From contig NC_018338.1 of NCBI RefSeq assembly GCF_000234665.1, positions 908,084 to 972,083 on the forward strand: a DNA stretch of 64,000 nt, in the 5' to 3' direction. A model generated the notes under the pieces. The model ran no database searches. It worked only from the letters and a program-made list of their open reading frames with translations, and was not told the DNA's origin. Of the stretch, positions 10,575 through 22,223 are shown one piece after another (the stretch's first letter is position 1; each line of letters begins with the position of its first letter). The DNA is from Leishmania mexicana MHOM/GT/2001/U1103. Lineage: Eukaryota > Euglenozoa > Kinetoplastea > Trypanosomatida > Trypanosomatidae. A program made the translations under genes and the position numbers.

Positions 10575-12617
10575 CGCATACGCGCGCTCCCTCTCGTCCT
10601 CGACCCGCCGCTCCCTATTTCGTCCCCGTCGCTCTCGCCAACAAACGCGCAGGTGCCTCCTGCCTGGTAAGCACACACCCGCACACCGCCTCTCTGGCTT
10701 CGTCTTGCGCTCTTATCTGCGCGTGCCGATATTGAGCAGCCACACCAGACCCGGTCGGAATAAACCCCACTCGACGGCAAACGACCAAAGAGAAGTCACC
10801 CGTTCACTTGTGAGGCCGATAGAGCCGCAGACAACCAAAAAACAAGAAGACGAAGCGTTCAGAGAAAAAGGCAAGAGAGAGGTAGAGGGCGAGAAGGGCG
10901 CTGGGCAAAAAAAAGAAAACAGACAACAGTCACGAAAACAGGGAACAGTGCTGCCTATACAAGCCCCCCTCCCCCACCTCCATCCCTTCCTTCGCGTGAG
11001 CCAGACGAAGTGCTTTACTGCAAAACCAACCATCTATCTGTTCTCGTTTTAATCTTTGTTGCCCTGCTCTTCTTTCGGCGAGCTTGGGAGAAAGAGACGA
11101 AGGCTGTGGTGTGCTTTCCTTGTGTCGGGAGAGTCGTAATACGAAGACGCCGAGTACACATTGGTGCGCACAGACATAGTGTCCACGCGCACCGCACGAA
11201 GTCGCTTCGTCCCTCCCACTCCCACTCCCTCTCTCTTTTCCCCATTAGAATTGCTCCGCTGAAGAAGTAGCGAAAGGTGCGCCATCCTTTTTTTCCCGTT
11301 GTTGTGGTTGTTGCAAAACAATTTTCTGTTCCTCTTTCGTTCTGCCTCCGTACTCCTCTTTTTTGTATTGTCCTCCTCTGAAACCGAAAGCGGAAGGCAG
11401 CATACCAATCTTCCTCTTCGTCCCTTTTTTTTGCTTCTTGGTTCTTGCCGTCTTGTACGTCTTGTGTTTCTTGCTCTGGCGTGTGTGTCTGTGTGTGTTT
11501 TCATGTTTCGTCGTTCTGTTTGAGAGTGTCTGTGCGGTTGTGCATTCAGTGATACCCGCTCGGTTATACGTGCTCCCTTTGGTTTTCAACGAATTTCCTG
11601 TCATTACAACCCCCCTCCCCCTCCTGTCAGGTAAGCACAGCATCACACGACAGCGTATAGCACAGACGCGCCCCATTCACGGATTAATGTAGTTTCCCTT
11701 TTTTCCCGCTCGTCTCGACCTGCTGCTCTTTTCCGTCGTTTTACCTCCTTTTGAGCCTGTGTGCCTGTGCCTGGTCGTGGCTTTTGTTTTTGTTATCGAT
11801 ATATACATTTTTCTTGCCTGTGTGTGCCCCGTGTCTCGCGTTCTCTACGGCGTGTGTGCCTTCTTTGTGTCGCAGCTGATTACTTTTCGTTTGGTTCTCT
11901 CTCCCTCTCTTTTTTTCGTGCCTTGGCGCGTGCAGCGCGTGGGGCCGACCCATCGAAGCCTTTTTGAACAGGATTACGCAAGAGAGGAAGAGCGAAAAGA
12001 ACATCGCGGCACAGACATATACAGAGCTTGGTTGAATTGGGAGGAGTCTCTCTCTACATATTTCTTTCACAACGTTATCCTTGCACGTCATTGAGTGGGT
12101 ACTTTTTTACCCGATCTGTTGGCATCTTCTTTGTCCGTCGAAGTCGCATGCGGTTCTGCCACACAAGACGTGCCTTTGGCAAGTTTGCTCATACATCGCG
12201 TCACACATCGGAAAACAATAAGGAATCGGCCCACCGGTTCAAACGGGTCGATCGGCCGCGAAGCACCAAAGTCAGCTCTTTCGTCCGCAATTCTCTCCGT
12301 AATTTTTTTCGATTGTTGTTGTTGTTTGTGACGGTTGTTTCCGCGGCCGTTGTATCTCTCGTATCGCCCTTCTGTTTTTCCTTTGCATTGCTCACATATT
12401 TTTTGTTCTATTTTATTGTGTCAGCACCTTGTCTTTTCTCTCTTTTTGTACGTGTGCGCGGACTTTGACCAACTCTGCTCTTGCTCGCTGTGCGCTCTCC
12501 TTCGTTTTGTTTCTCTTCCTATTTTTTTTTCTGCCTCCGTGTCTGTGTTCATTTTTGTGATCATTTTTTTTCGTAGAAGATTCAGTAGGACTTGTACTTT
12601 ACATATTGAGTCCTTCA

Positions 12618-12640
12618 TATAATATATATATATATTATAT
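12618..12640. repeat. AT-rich dinucleotide run
   Basis: An interrupted AT repeat lies in T-rich gene-free DNA. Confidence 0.8.
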
Positions 12641-13999
12641 TCTGTACCCGTTTGTGCACGTGACTGCTTTTTTTTACGTGTTGCGTTGCCTCCCCACTTC
12701 TACGTGTTCGCGATTGGTATTTCAAGCAAGGAACAGGAGCAAGCTAAAGGCATTCCTTTGCAGCGTGCAAACATATTGCTGTGGTTACTTTTCCTGTTCC
12801 CCTCCCCTCCCTGTCGGCTTGTGTGAAGGAGTCAGCGCAAGAAGTGTGACTCACTCGAACGCACAGTCACTGTATACCTTTTCTCCCCCTCTCTCCCCTT
12901 GTCTTTCGTTATTTGTCGCTGTCTCTGCGCGTGTGCGGAAGAACTATCTTTTTTTGTAAATTTTTTCTCTTTTACCTTCCTTCGCTCTGTTTTTGTTTTT
13001 CCTGTTCTGTGTGCACCTCTCCCCCTCCCAACCGCACATCCCCGCCTTCACTGCCCCTTTTTCTTTCCCTTGAGGAGACGGTGTTTGTTCATTGCCCCCC
13101 CCCCCTGACGACGCTTCTTATGGGTTTGTTCAGTTTCTTTTCAGCGCCCCTTCCACATCGTTTTCCCATCTATCTTCACTCTTCACCTTGTCGCGTGTCT
13201 CCCTTGGCCGTCGGATCTTTTTTTTGTTCTTGTGTCCCTCTTTTATTGTTGTCACCCTTGGACGCTTTCTCGGTCTCTTTCTCTGTGTATGCGTGGGTGG
13301 GTAGTCGCCAGGCGCAGTCTTTTTCAGCCCTGTGTTTCGTGTCTGTGGCCCATCGTGTACACGTTTTCTGAGGGGGTGTTCTGCTCGGTCTGGTTCACCC
13401 GTTTTCTTTTCGTTTTTTTTTGTTTGTTTCGGCGCTCTTCTCACTGCCGCCTGTGCTGGCTCTGCTTCGTTTGTATGTGTCTATACATCTTTTCCTCCTC
13501 TCGATTCTGATCTGATTGTTCGTGTTCTCGATTACCGCATTCCTCCCCCATTTTTTTTTTGTTTCGACCGTGCCGATATTGTTCTGTTTTTTTTTTCTTT
13601 GCTTGTGAAAGGCGCGTGTGTGGTGTGTGTGTCTGTGTGCCCCTCCCCACACCGCCTTCCCTTTTTTTGTCGGTTGTTGTTCTGTCTTTCTCCTCTTCAT
13701 CCCCCTCTCTATCTCTCTTCGTTGTTTTTTTTTTTTTGTTTGCTCGTTTTCCTTTTTTTCCGGTGTTTTTTCTTCGCGTATCTTTTTGTTTTTTTATTTT
13801 TTCCGGTGTTGTTGTTCGTGGCAAGCAGTGCCCACCTGTTTTTTTCTTTTCGACAAGGCCTACTGGATACACACACACGCACACATACACACACAGGTAG
13901 CAGGAAACGGTTTTTGTTCGTGTTGTTGTTGGTTCTTTTCTTCCTTTTTTTATGGATGCGTGAGCGGGTGGGGTGTGTGCGTCTCTCGCTCGTTCTACC

Positions 14000-14039
14000 T
14001 ATTTTGTACACTTTCTTGTGTCGAGAGGTGTACAAAATA
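14000..14039. other. Perfect 12-bp stem-loop in the gene-free tract
   Basis: TATTTTGTACAC (14000-14011) is the exact reverse complement of GTGTACAAAATA (14028-14039). The 16-base loop allows up to three more pairs, counting G-T. No gene overlaps it. Confidence 0.85.
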
Positions 14040-16369
14040 CAGATACGAGCACATCGTGCATCCCTCTCTCTCTCCAGTCTTTTTTTTTTCTCGGCTCCTC
14101 TTTCGTTGGTTGGGCTGATTGACAGATAGTCGAGACGTCTGCTTCATTGCAACCACTTTGTGTCTCCTGCTTTACGCGTCACCCTCCTCTTCCCGTGTCT
14201 TTGCCGTCTCCAGTGTGTGTGGGTGTGTTCCACATCGTGAAGAGACTCTTCCAACAAAACAAAAAAAAAACTGCGGAGAGAAACCGAAGTTTTAGTGTGA
14301 GCGGCAGACGGTGGCCGTCACCTCCGTCCTGTGCGTTGTCGTCAAGTAGTCGTTGTCGTCTTCTCGACACGTGCTATCAGGTGGTGTATGCGTGCGTCGC
14401 CACCATCGCCGTTTGCGTTTTCTTGTCAAAGCCCCCTTGACCTTCTCTCTTTACAGGCTGCTTCGCGTCAGCTCTACGTTGTCCTTCAGAGTTGATTGAA
14501 GATAGCACGTCCGAAGGGAAGGAACAACGAGAGGGTAAGTGCAGCTTCTTTTGCGCGGTTTTCCACTTCCCTCTGATTCTAGTCTTCTTGCGGAGTGAAG
14601 CAGGGCCATCTGGTGTGCATTGGTGAGCAAGGCGCATTCGAAGGTGAGAGGCGTGACAGAAAAACGAAGCATACCCTCAAGCCAGCACCGGCAAAGCAGA
14701 GAGACGTAGAGGGAGGAGAACAAAAAAAACACAAGTGAGGACCGGCGCTTGTGGGTGGAAAACTCAGAGAGTCAACTTCCCGCCTCCGCTTCTTCTCGTC
14801 TGTTTCCCTCCGTGTTGTCCCTCTCCACTTTGCCTCCTCTCCGTTCTCCCTTTATCTTGCACTCTTTTTTTTACGGCCGCCTCCTCGGCGTGTGTATGTG
14901 TGTGCGTGCTCTTTGTGGTGTTCTTGTGCTCTGAGTCTTTTGTATGCGTTTACCTTTTTCTTTGTGTTCCGCCTCTTCTCCGTTTGTACCTCCGCTTACT
15001 GGAAACGTGACGAGCGCTTCGCTTTTCCCGTTCTCCTTGTGTTCTTTTTTTTTGGTTGCCGCCTCTCTGCCCCCTTGCCTCGGCGTGGTGCCGTGCCCTT
15101 TCAATACAAACGGACAAGAAGAAAGGAAAAGAAACGCACGGACACACGCGCGCGTGCGTTCGGGCGGAGAGATCGAGAGGACGAGTAGCAGTGGAGTTTA
15201 CCGACGCATCTTTACGAGAAAAAAAGGCAGAAAAAGAAAACCACGCCCTGCAAAGAAAAAAAAGCATACCACGGTGCTCGATTTCGTCGTTTACTGCGAG
15301 CTGTTTCCGTGTGCACCATACGCACATCACGCAACCCCCCTCCCCTCCTCTTTATCTTCGTCGTTCTCTCTTTTTCGATCGTTTACTTGTTTTTTTCTTT
15401 CCTTTTCCTTTTTTCAGCATATTCGACGGCTGCCTCCGACTTGTTACCATTACGTGTGTGCCCCACAGAAATTGTTTTGTTTGTTTTACCTCTCCGCATC
15501 GGCGTACCCAACCGGTGTGTGTGTGTGTGCACCGTACCACTTTTGTTTTATATATTTGGCACCGTTTCCTTTGCTCACCTCTTTTTCTCTCTATCTTGTT
15601 GTTGTTTTCCCCTTTTTTTCGTTGTTTGTTGTGCGTTTGGCGGTACGGTTTCACGTGATTTTATCCTCTCTTTGCTTGATCGCTGATCCCTACCACGACT
15701 ACGACGCCCACTTGGCGACTGCATCTTTTTCTTCATCGCTGTTCACCTTCATTTTTTTTTTGCGTGGTGAATGCTTTGTTTTTGTTCTTAAAGAAACGTT
15801 CTTTTTTCTTCTTCGTGGCGCAGCTCTACGTCTCCCGTCTGTTGTGCTCTCCTTTCTCCTCCTCGCACTTTTTTTTAGGCTGCTCCGTGAAGTATCGACA
15901 TCTCTCCTCGTTTGTTTCAGATTGTCCTGTCTTTTATTATTATTATTCACCGCTTCGTCTCAGCTCAAGCATCCTCCGCCCCCTTCGCAACCTCTTTCTA
16001 TTTTTTTGGTTTTGTTTCGTCTTCTCAGGTATCTTCTTACGCACCCCCTTTCTGTTATCCTTACTTCCAGTACTTAAAGAAATTTAGCTTGTGTACATCG
16101 TTGTGTGCGTGTAAGCCTTCGCTTGCTCTGTTCTCCCCGAAGCGTAGTCGGCGTTATCTGGACAGAGACCCCCACCCCCACACAAGGAAGAACACATAAT
16201 AACAGCTGCCGCGGCGTCAGAGCAGCAGCGACTGCAGCAGAGAGAGAGACACACACAAACTAAGGTAAACGCACAGGATCGAAATTTCCGGCAGACAAAC
16301 GTGCACTGGTCATTTTGGAGGACTCGATTTCGTATTCACGACTCGCTTTTTTTATTTCTCGGTCTCTCC

Positions 16370-16400
16370 TTTTATTATTATTTATTATTATTATTTATTA
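16370..16400. repeat. (TTA)n/(TTTA)n microsatellite
   Basis: TTA and TTTA units are reiterated in gene-free DNA upstream of the membrane-protein gene. Confidence 0.85.
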
Positions 16401-17494
16401 CGAATTCTCCGCGTTGTTTCAACTGGCGTGCCGTTCTGAAATTGCAGTCGATCGACACGGCATAAGAACGCTGTAACTGTGGTTCTCCTCCCTCCCTATC
16501 TTCCTAGTCTGTGTGCGAGTGCTTGTGCGCATGTCTCCTCTCCGTGCTTGAGACTCTCCCGCATTGTACCTGTACTCGAGTTTTTTTTTTACTGCCTTCG
16601 CCATCTTCAAAGTCGTTCGTGTCGTGCCGGTGCGCGTGGGTGTTTCGTCCTCTTCGTTAATTTCTTCGTGTTTGTTGGCTCGTCTTCGCTCCTTCTGTTA
16701 TTCTTCTAGAGTTCTGTGTTGAGTGAGACAGGCATCCTCCAGTAGGTCGAGGAGGAGAACGAGCGACGGAAAGCCTCAGCGACAAAGCAGCGCGCAGGTG
16801 TGTCCGCAGAAAGTCCAACAAACACGCTCATCTGATTTTGGTGCGTCGGCGAAGGTGCTATTTACAACGGAGGGGGCACAAACGAGGCAACGGAAGAAGG
16901 AACCAGGGCCCTCGGTCTACAGAGCGTGCGTGAAGCGGAGCTTGTCTTGATATCCCTTATTGCTTCCTCTCTCGTTGTGTTAAATCCCTCACGTGGTGTT
17001 GCCTCGTTTGCAGGGTCGGTCCTCCCAACGCGCGGTGTTCGGAAGAGAGGGTGCTTTTTTTTGTGGTCTTGTTGCTTGCTTGCTCGTGTGCCGCCGACGC
17101 TCTGGCTCTTTTATTATTGCCTCGTCTTTTTCATTCATCGTGTGCCGCAGCTACGTTGACTTTGTGTTCTGGCGCGGCGGACGAGGTGCCCAGAATTTTG
17201 CAGTTGGTCTTTCGCTTCCCTCTCTTAGTCACGTTTCTGGCCCGTTTTCTTTCCTGTTCTGTATCAGCTGGTGTTGACTGGTGGGTTCTGTGCTCCGTCG
17301 TGCGCAGAAGCACGAGGTCAACAACCAGCGCTGCTCATTGCACTTAAAGGGCAGTTCGAGCACACATATAGAGACGCGCGTGGATCACAGGAGACAGGAG
17401 GGGGGGGTCCTACAGGTCGCGTACCTAGTGAGAGGCATCAACGCGTTTCTGTAGGTCTACCTGTTGCGCTTCTCGCTTCCGTTTCTTTTTCTGT

Positions 17495-17496
17495 AG
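17495..17496 (+). promoter_or_regulatory. Likely spliced-leader acceptor AG for the membrane-protein gene
   Basis: The AG closes a strong pyrimidine run (GTTTCTTTTTCTGTAG). No ATG lies between it and 17589, which argues for translation starting at 17589 and not farther upstream. Confidence 0.6.
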
Positions 17497-17588
17497 CGAT
17501 TGGGTGTTTTCTGCCCTCCGCATCCGAACGTGGCCCACGTCACGCACGAGGGGACAGGCGGAAAAACGAAAAAAAACAAAGAAAAAGC

Positions 17589-19934
17589 ATGCTTGTCGTG
17601 TCTTCCTTTGTAGCGGCGGTGCTACTGAGCGGCGTACCAATTCTAGTGGATACGGTGTCTGTGGAGAGCCGCGCTCACGAGGGCGCAAACGGCAACACTT
17701 TGTCTTCTCCCCAGCAGGACTACCCAGATTCTATCGCTTCAGTCTCGAAAAGCACACCGCTGTCGGCCAGCAGCTCTGCAGCGGGTAGCAGTGACGCTAC
17801 AGGGCCTGCCCACTCGTGGTGGCAGGATCTGTGTGGTGACCGTGCACATGGTCGCTGCTTCCTCACGTATGCCACGCTCAGTGCTTGTGTCGGGCTTCTT
17901 CTTCTGGCAATATGCTCGTGGTGTCTCACGCGGTGGTGGCGCTGCTGCATGCGTTGGCTGAACAGGTGGCGGCGCTTTGCCAATGATGCGTCCGACGTGG
18001 AAAACGACAGTGCAGTGAGACATGGAGATGCAGTGGTGTCTCGCCATGGGCTCCTCTCAGGCCACCGGCTCGACTCGCAGGACGTTCCGGACAATGAGGG
18101 GGCAGGGTACCGTGCGGCAGAAAGCGGCCGCGCTCTTGGTACTTCCTTTCACGCTGACAGCCGGATCCTGCCGGGAGCGCGCTTGTGGGGAGTGAGGCCG
18201 CAGGCACCAGTCGGGCTCTTTTACATGTCGACGCAGGCAACAGGCTCGACTGGCGAGCGAGGGCGCACGAAGTCGATTGCAGTGGACGCTGACGAGAGGA
18301 CGACTGACAGTCGAAAATATTCGTTGAATCGATCACGGAAGGCTGATCGCACGGCGTCGGCCTCGCCACGCGCTTCCGCTTCAATGTCGCACATGCAGGA
18401 AGTGCTGTGCCTCGCTACCGCTATCACCGACTCCTCCGACAGCGGCGATGACCCTGGCGTTCACAGAGGTGTGAGCAGTTGTGAAAGCAGTACGTGCGAT
18501 CGGCGCTGCTCGTGCGAGATCGACCGCGGCGGTGAAGCGCACGCGGAAGTCGAGTATCCCGCGCTCCGCGGCGCCGCGGCGGACGAATGCCGGGCTCCCC
18601 TCTACATTAGAGGCGACATGCTGACACACCTGATCCACTTCAACAGCTCCTTTGACCCCGAAGACCAACTGCTTACCGGTGATTGTGAGAACAATGCCAG
18701 TGACAGTCAGGAGCCCTGCAGCGGTCTCGCTGCCATGACTCGCTCGACAGCGTCCGATGTGAGCGGTGAGTCCTCGTCGCACACGCCTCCGCCACCGGCA
18801 AATACGGCCGAGTTATCGCGTCACGGCTCAGCATCGAGTGAGTGTGTGTTCGGCGCAGGCGCCTTCGACGACACTCTCTGTGCGCACGCCGCACTTCCGC
18901 ACGTTGCCACCGCTATCTTCGACACGGGAATGGCACATCACGCCGACCGGAGCATCGCTGACGATCCGTTTGACAGAGGCTGCTTCCCGCCTACCCAGCC
19001 CTCTAGCGAAGCCCTCTGTACCACAGTGGGGTCGTACATGAGCGAGGCGGAGTATTTTGCGCCACCGTCTGCGCATGAAAGCACGGCTGCGCCATCCCCT
19101 GTGCCCAACGCAGCCTTATATATGCCTGTCACTAACCCGATAAAAGCGGCACTGCCAGTCACGGACGCGCTCAGTGACGGGCCCGACATGGTAGAGAAGA
19201 GGTTGGTGGAGGAGGAGATGGACGGCGCGGCTCTTAGCCGGATCTGCGTCCCTAACCCACAGCTGCAGCACTTGCCGGCCGCTAAACCGTCGAAGTCACT
19301 GAGAAAAAGCAGGTCAGAGAGGTACTGTGAGCCATGGCAGCCAGTCCTTGTCCCTCGTAAGACACCTCCTCTCGCCGCGGCGGCTGTTGTGACGGCCCCT
19401 TCAACGTTGTCGCTACCGGGTTCGTCATTGCTCAATTTTCAACATAGCCCCGGCACCAACGCACTCGAGGACGATATCGACGATCTGATGCTTGCCGACG
19501 AGGTGGACAGCGCTCGAAGCAACACGACCGGCAACGACTCTCGCGTCTTCCGTGGCTCGAGCTTGATCACATCTAGTGCCCTCACGCCCACTGTGGAGTC
19601 TGAACAAGAGATGGCGGGCACACCATTGGCGGCGACAGTGGCACACTGTAGCGACGCTAACGTCTCCTTGAACCTCGAGCCCAAGACGCCGCTCGTGACC
19701 GTCACCAACCCTCAACCACCAGCATCGCCTCCCATTACCGTGTACCCTCGTACGGCCGGTGATGCTGAAATGCTTCTGGGCAAAAACGGCGAGGGCTCTC
19801 CTGGGCAGTGTGCTTGGCCACATGTCTATGTTCCACGACCATCACTGAGCCTTTCCGTCGAGGAGCGGACGCTGCTGCTGAAGAGCAAGAAATGGTTGTT
19901 TCCGCTCATTGACGGTACGGACGAAATAGAGTAG
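17589..19934 (+). CDS. Hypothetical single-pass membrane protein with long disordered tail
   Basis: No family was recognised for this 781-residue protein. It begins with a hydrophobic stretch (about residues 2-22) that fits a signal peptide or signal anchor. A Ser/Ala-rich segment of ~65 residues follows, then a clear transmembrane helix at about 91-114, followed by a Trp/Arg/Cys-rich juxtamembrane stretch (RWWRCCMRWLNRWRR) that should face the cytosol. The remaining ~650 residues are Ser/Asp/Ala-rich and look disordered. The last 30 or so residues (VEERTLLLKSKKWLFPLIDG) are hydrophobic/basic and may be a short conserved tail motif. The frame is open upstream to 17271 but has no ATG there, so the ATG just after the acceptor at 17495 is chosen. 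A type I or type II orientation depends on whether the first hydrophobic segment is cleaved. Coding is supported by the long frame and GC-rich third positions. Confidence 0.75.
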   Translation: MLVVSSFVAAVLLSGVPILVDTVSVESRAHEGANGNTLSSPQQDYPDSIASVSKSTPLSASSSAAGSSDATGPAHSWWQDLCGDRAHGRCFLTYATLSACVGLLLLAICSWCLTRWWRCCMRWLNRWRRFANDASDVENDSAVRHGDAVVSRHGLLSGHRLDSQDVPDNEGAGYRAAESGRALGTSFHADSRILPGARLWGVRPQAPVGLFYMSTQATGSTGERGRTKSIAVDADERTTDSRKYSLNRSRKADRTASASPRASASMSHMQEVLCLATAITDSSDSGDDPGVHRGVSSCESSTCDRRCSCEIDRGGEAHAEVEYPALRGAAADECRAPLYIRGDMLTHLIHFNSSFDPEDQLLTGDCENNASDSQEPCSGLAAMTRSTASDVSGESSSHTPPPPANTAELSRHGSASSECVFGAGAFDDTLCAHAALPHVATAIFDTGMAHHADRSIADDPFDRGCFPPTQPSSEALCTTVGSYMSEAEYFAPPSAHESTAAPSPVPNAALYMPVTNPIKAALPVTDALSDGPDMVEKRLVEEEMDGAALSRICVPNPQLQHLPAAKPSKSLRKSRSERYCEPWQPVLVPRKTPPLAAAAVVTAPSTLSLPGSSLLNFQHSPGTNALEDDIDDLMLADEVDSARSNTTGNDSRVFRGSSLITSSALTPTVESEQEMAGTPLAATVAHCSDANVSLNLEPKTPLVTVTNPQPPASPPITVYPRTAGDAEMLLGKNGEGSPGQCAWPHVYVPRPSLSLSVEERTLLLKSKKWLFPLIDGTDEIE

Positions 19935-22223
19935 GTATTGAAGAAAAGGCATGTCCATATGCTAACCACGTGAGGTGCGCGAGTACGACGATGATGAAGG
20001 GCCGAACTGCATATGAGATGTAAGCGCGCGCACTCTGTGTGCGCCTCTGCACTTTCATTATCTATTTTTTTCCTCTCTCTTTCTCTCGGTGTCTGTGTGT
20101 CGTCGAGCGTTGGAGTGAGATGCTCTAGTTGACCGCCGCCCTCTCCCGGCGCGAGACGACGCGTGTGTGCATTTCTCCCTTTTCTTTTTCTCGCCTTGTC
20201 TGCATGGCTCCGGGGGGGGGGCGAATCTTTTTCTTTTATTTGCCCTTTTGAATTTTTCTTTCGTGTGTAGGTTTCTTCCATTGCTTTATTGAGACCTCTC
20301 CTCTTCACCATCCCCCATCTGTCTGTGTTCGCGCCCTCCTCGCCGCCACCTCCCCCCTCCCCCACCTCACTCGTTCAGCCTGCCCCCCCTTACCCACCCC
20401 TCCTTTGTCCTCTTTGTTTTTCTTTCCGTGTTGGTGGTCTCGTAGCTGCTGAGGGGTGTTAGGAGGAGGGTTTGGAGTGTTGCGGGGCTTGCGGTTGCTG
20501 TTTTCTTTTTGATGTATGGCAGGTTGAAGGAACAATGCGGGACCTTGCACGAGTCGCCTAGGATGCGTTGGTGCTCGATGCCTTTTTTTGTTTCGTCGTT
20601 GGGGGAGGGGGCTGCAGCGCGTGTGTCTGTGTGTTTACGCCTGCTTCGTGTGTGTCGTATACGTCAGTGCTGGTGTTTTGCCTCGGATGTCGGTGATGTT
20701 GTTTGCTCCATGCCATCGTTCTTTTACTCTTTCTTAGCTTCCGTTTCCTTTCCTTTGCGTGCCTCCCTCCCTTTCTCTTCCCCTGTATATGTGCGCGGCG
20801 TTTCTTCTTGTCTTTTTTTTTTAGCTCGCCCCCCCCCTCCCCTCTCTCTCTTTGCTCTCCACGCATCGCCTCGGACTCCTGTCCCCCCCCCCTCCCCCGT
20901 GTGTTCGATGCGTGTGCCGTTTGCCGCCTTTGTGGGCCATCTGTGTCGCTTTTTCGTTCTTTTTTTTGTGACATCTTTTTCCCAGACACCCTCTCACTCT
21001 TCTGCGAGTGGGGAGGGGAGAGGGGACAAGGGAGACGACGGAAAGGAAAAGAAAATGGGAAGCGGGACAATTGTGAGCCGACGTGGACGTACGTCACGAC
21101 GCATGTCGTAGGCGAAGCTGTCGCCATTCGATGAACAGTATCCTTTTTTTCGATGTTTCTTTCTCTGGACGTCAACTGCACAAGAGGCAACGGCCACCAT
21201 AGCTAGGAAACCAATGGACGGCTCTGGGTGACAATGGAAGTCTGTGCCGTGGCATGTTGCATTCGGCGGGGGGGGGAAGATGTGGAGGTGGAGGCGATGG
21301 GCACTAGCACCGGCAGCGCTTCACACTGGTATCTAGCTTTTCCTTTGCTGCCTTGCCTGTGGCACTGCTGAGCGTCATTCCTGTGCCTTCCCACCACTAT
21401 CCCGGTAGTCCCAGGACGCCCATCGTTGCGCTCTAACGCCTCACCGACGGTAGCAGTAGCAGCCGCCATGCGCGGCGCTTCTTGCATCGGCCCGCAGACT
21501 GTGAAGGGCCAACTATCGATGTGAGTTCTGTCACTCCTTATTGTCGATGCGGCATTGTCACAGAGCGCTGCAATCGTTACAACCTGTAACGGAACTCCCT
21601 CTGCCGGTTCCCGTACCATCGCTATTTACCCCTCTCCCCTCTCTATCATCTTTCCTTGTTCTATGTCGGTGCCACCATTGTTTCATAAACACGGGTGACG
21701 CGCTTTGGCGTCCCTCGTGCTTCCAATAACTGCTCGCGTGGACGGCTCGCTGCACCGCATCCCTGACATGGCTACAACTCCGTACGCACATGTGCATTGT
21801 CTCGGTGGAGGCGGAGGGTCCTCTTCTCTGTCGAGTCTTTCATGAGCCACTCCTGCCTTCCTTCGGGTAACTCCACGCACACAAAAAGCCCCTCTCCACA
21901 GACGACACAGAGCGCCACCAGCCGTACGCTTAATTCTAGGGAAGCACGGAAGCCGCATTCAATCAGCTGGAAGGACACTCACGTCACTGCATCCTCTTGG
22001 ATACTATCTCTCACTCTACTAGCCGGGGGAAGGCCACTAGTGTTTTCATTGGACGCTCGTCTCACCCCTACCTTCGCTCACACGCGGAAGTTGTGAAGCT
22101 TGCTTCCTTCTCGCTCTTTTCGTTCTCGCGTGTTTCGCGTGACTGAGAAGGTTGGCCTTGCTTCGTGTCCTCGGTTACTGCTTACCCTGTCCGCTCACCT
22201 TTTTTTCTGTTGCTCGTCGACCG
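19935..22223 (+). other. Intergenic spacer, 2.3 kb
   Basis: No supported gene is present. A small hairpin (GCGCAC at 20028-20033 with GTGCGC at 20039-20044) lies about 90 bases after the stop codon, in the expected 3' UTR. The rest is C/T-rich, with G runs at 20212-20221 and 21268-21276. A mixed-composition block around 21200-21990 gives short ORFs without domains. The AG around 22145-22150 (after CTTCCTTCTCGCTCTTTTCG...) is the best acceptor candidate for the next gene. Confidence 0.55.

Larger units (their letters stand above)
7749..17588 (+). other. 9.8 kb gene-free, T/C-rich tract
   Basis: No convincing protein gene was found on either strand. The longest open frames (for example 10315-11052, 13332-14129 and 14944-16077) translate to Phe/Leu/Ser/Cys-rich runs from T-rich DNA, or to Lys/Arg-rich runs on the other strand, and show no domain. 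The + strand has repeated long T runs alternating with short purine-rich patches (near 10790-10950, 14250-14310, 15110-15270, 16140-16280 and 16740-16930). It contains AC/AT microsatellites at 10534-10574, an AT run at 12618-12640, TTA repeats at 16370-16400, C runs at 9861-9873 and 13095-13105, and a strong hairpin at 14000-14039. It must hold the 3' UTR of the PX gene and the 5' UTR of the next gene; the rest is unexplained. Confidence 0.6.

Noticed and set aside
10315..11052. 245-codon open frame spanning the AC/TA microsatellite
   Set aside because: It reads through a dinucleotide repeat as His-Thr and Tyr-Ile repeats and then a Lys/Glu-rich patch; no family resemblance.
12231..12262. GGTTCAAACGGG, reminiscent of a tRNA T-arm
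   Set aside because: No matching acceptor, D or anticodon stems could be found around it.
13332..14129. 265-codon open frame in T-rich DNA
   Set aside because: Almost entirely Phe/Leu/Cys/Val from T runs, and it overlaps the hairpin at 14000; not a credible protein.
14944..16077. 377-codon open frame on the + strand in the large gene-free tract
   Set aside because: It is Phe/Leu/Ser/Cys-rich from T-rich DNA, interrupted by Lys/Arg runs from A-rich patches, with no domain and without the GC-rich third positions of the real genes.
17271..17588. N-terminal extension of the membrane-protein frame
   Set aside because: The frame is open but starts with GTG, contains no ATG, and is crossed by the strong splice acceptor at 17495.
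19989..20060. GATGATGAA as a possible snoRNA C box after the membrane-protein gene
   Set aside because: No D box in range; only the small GCGCAC/GTGCGC hairpin is present.
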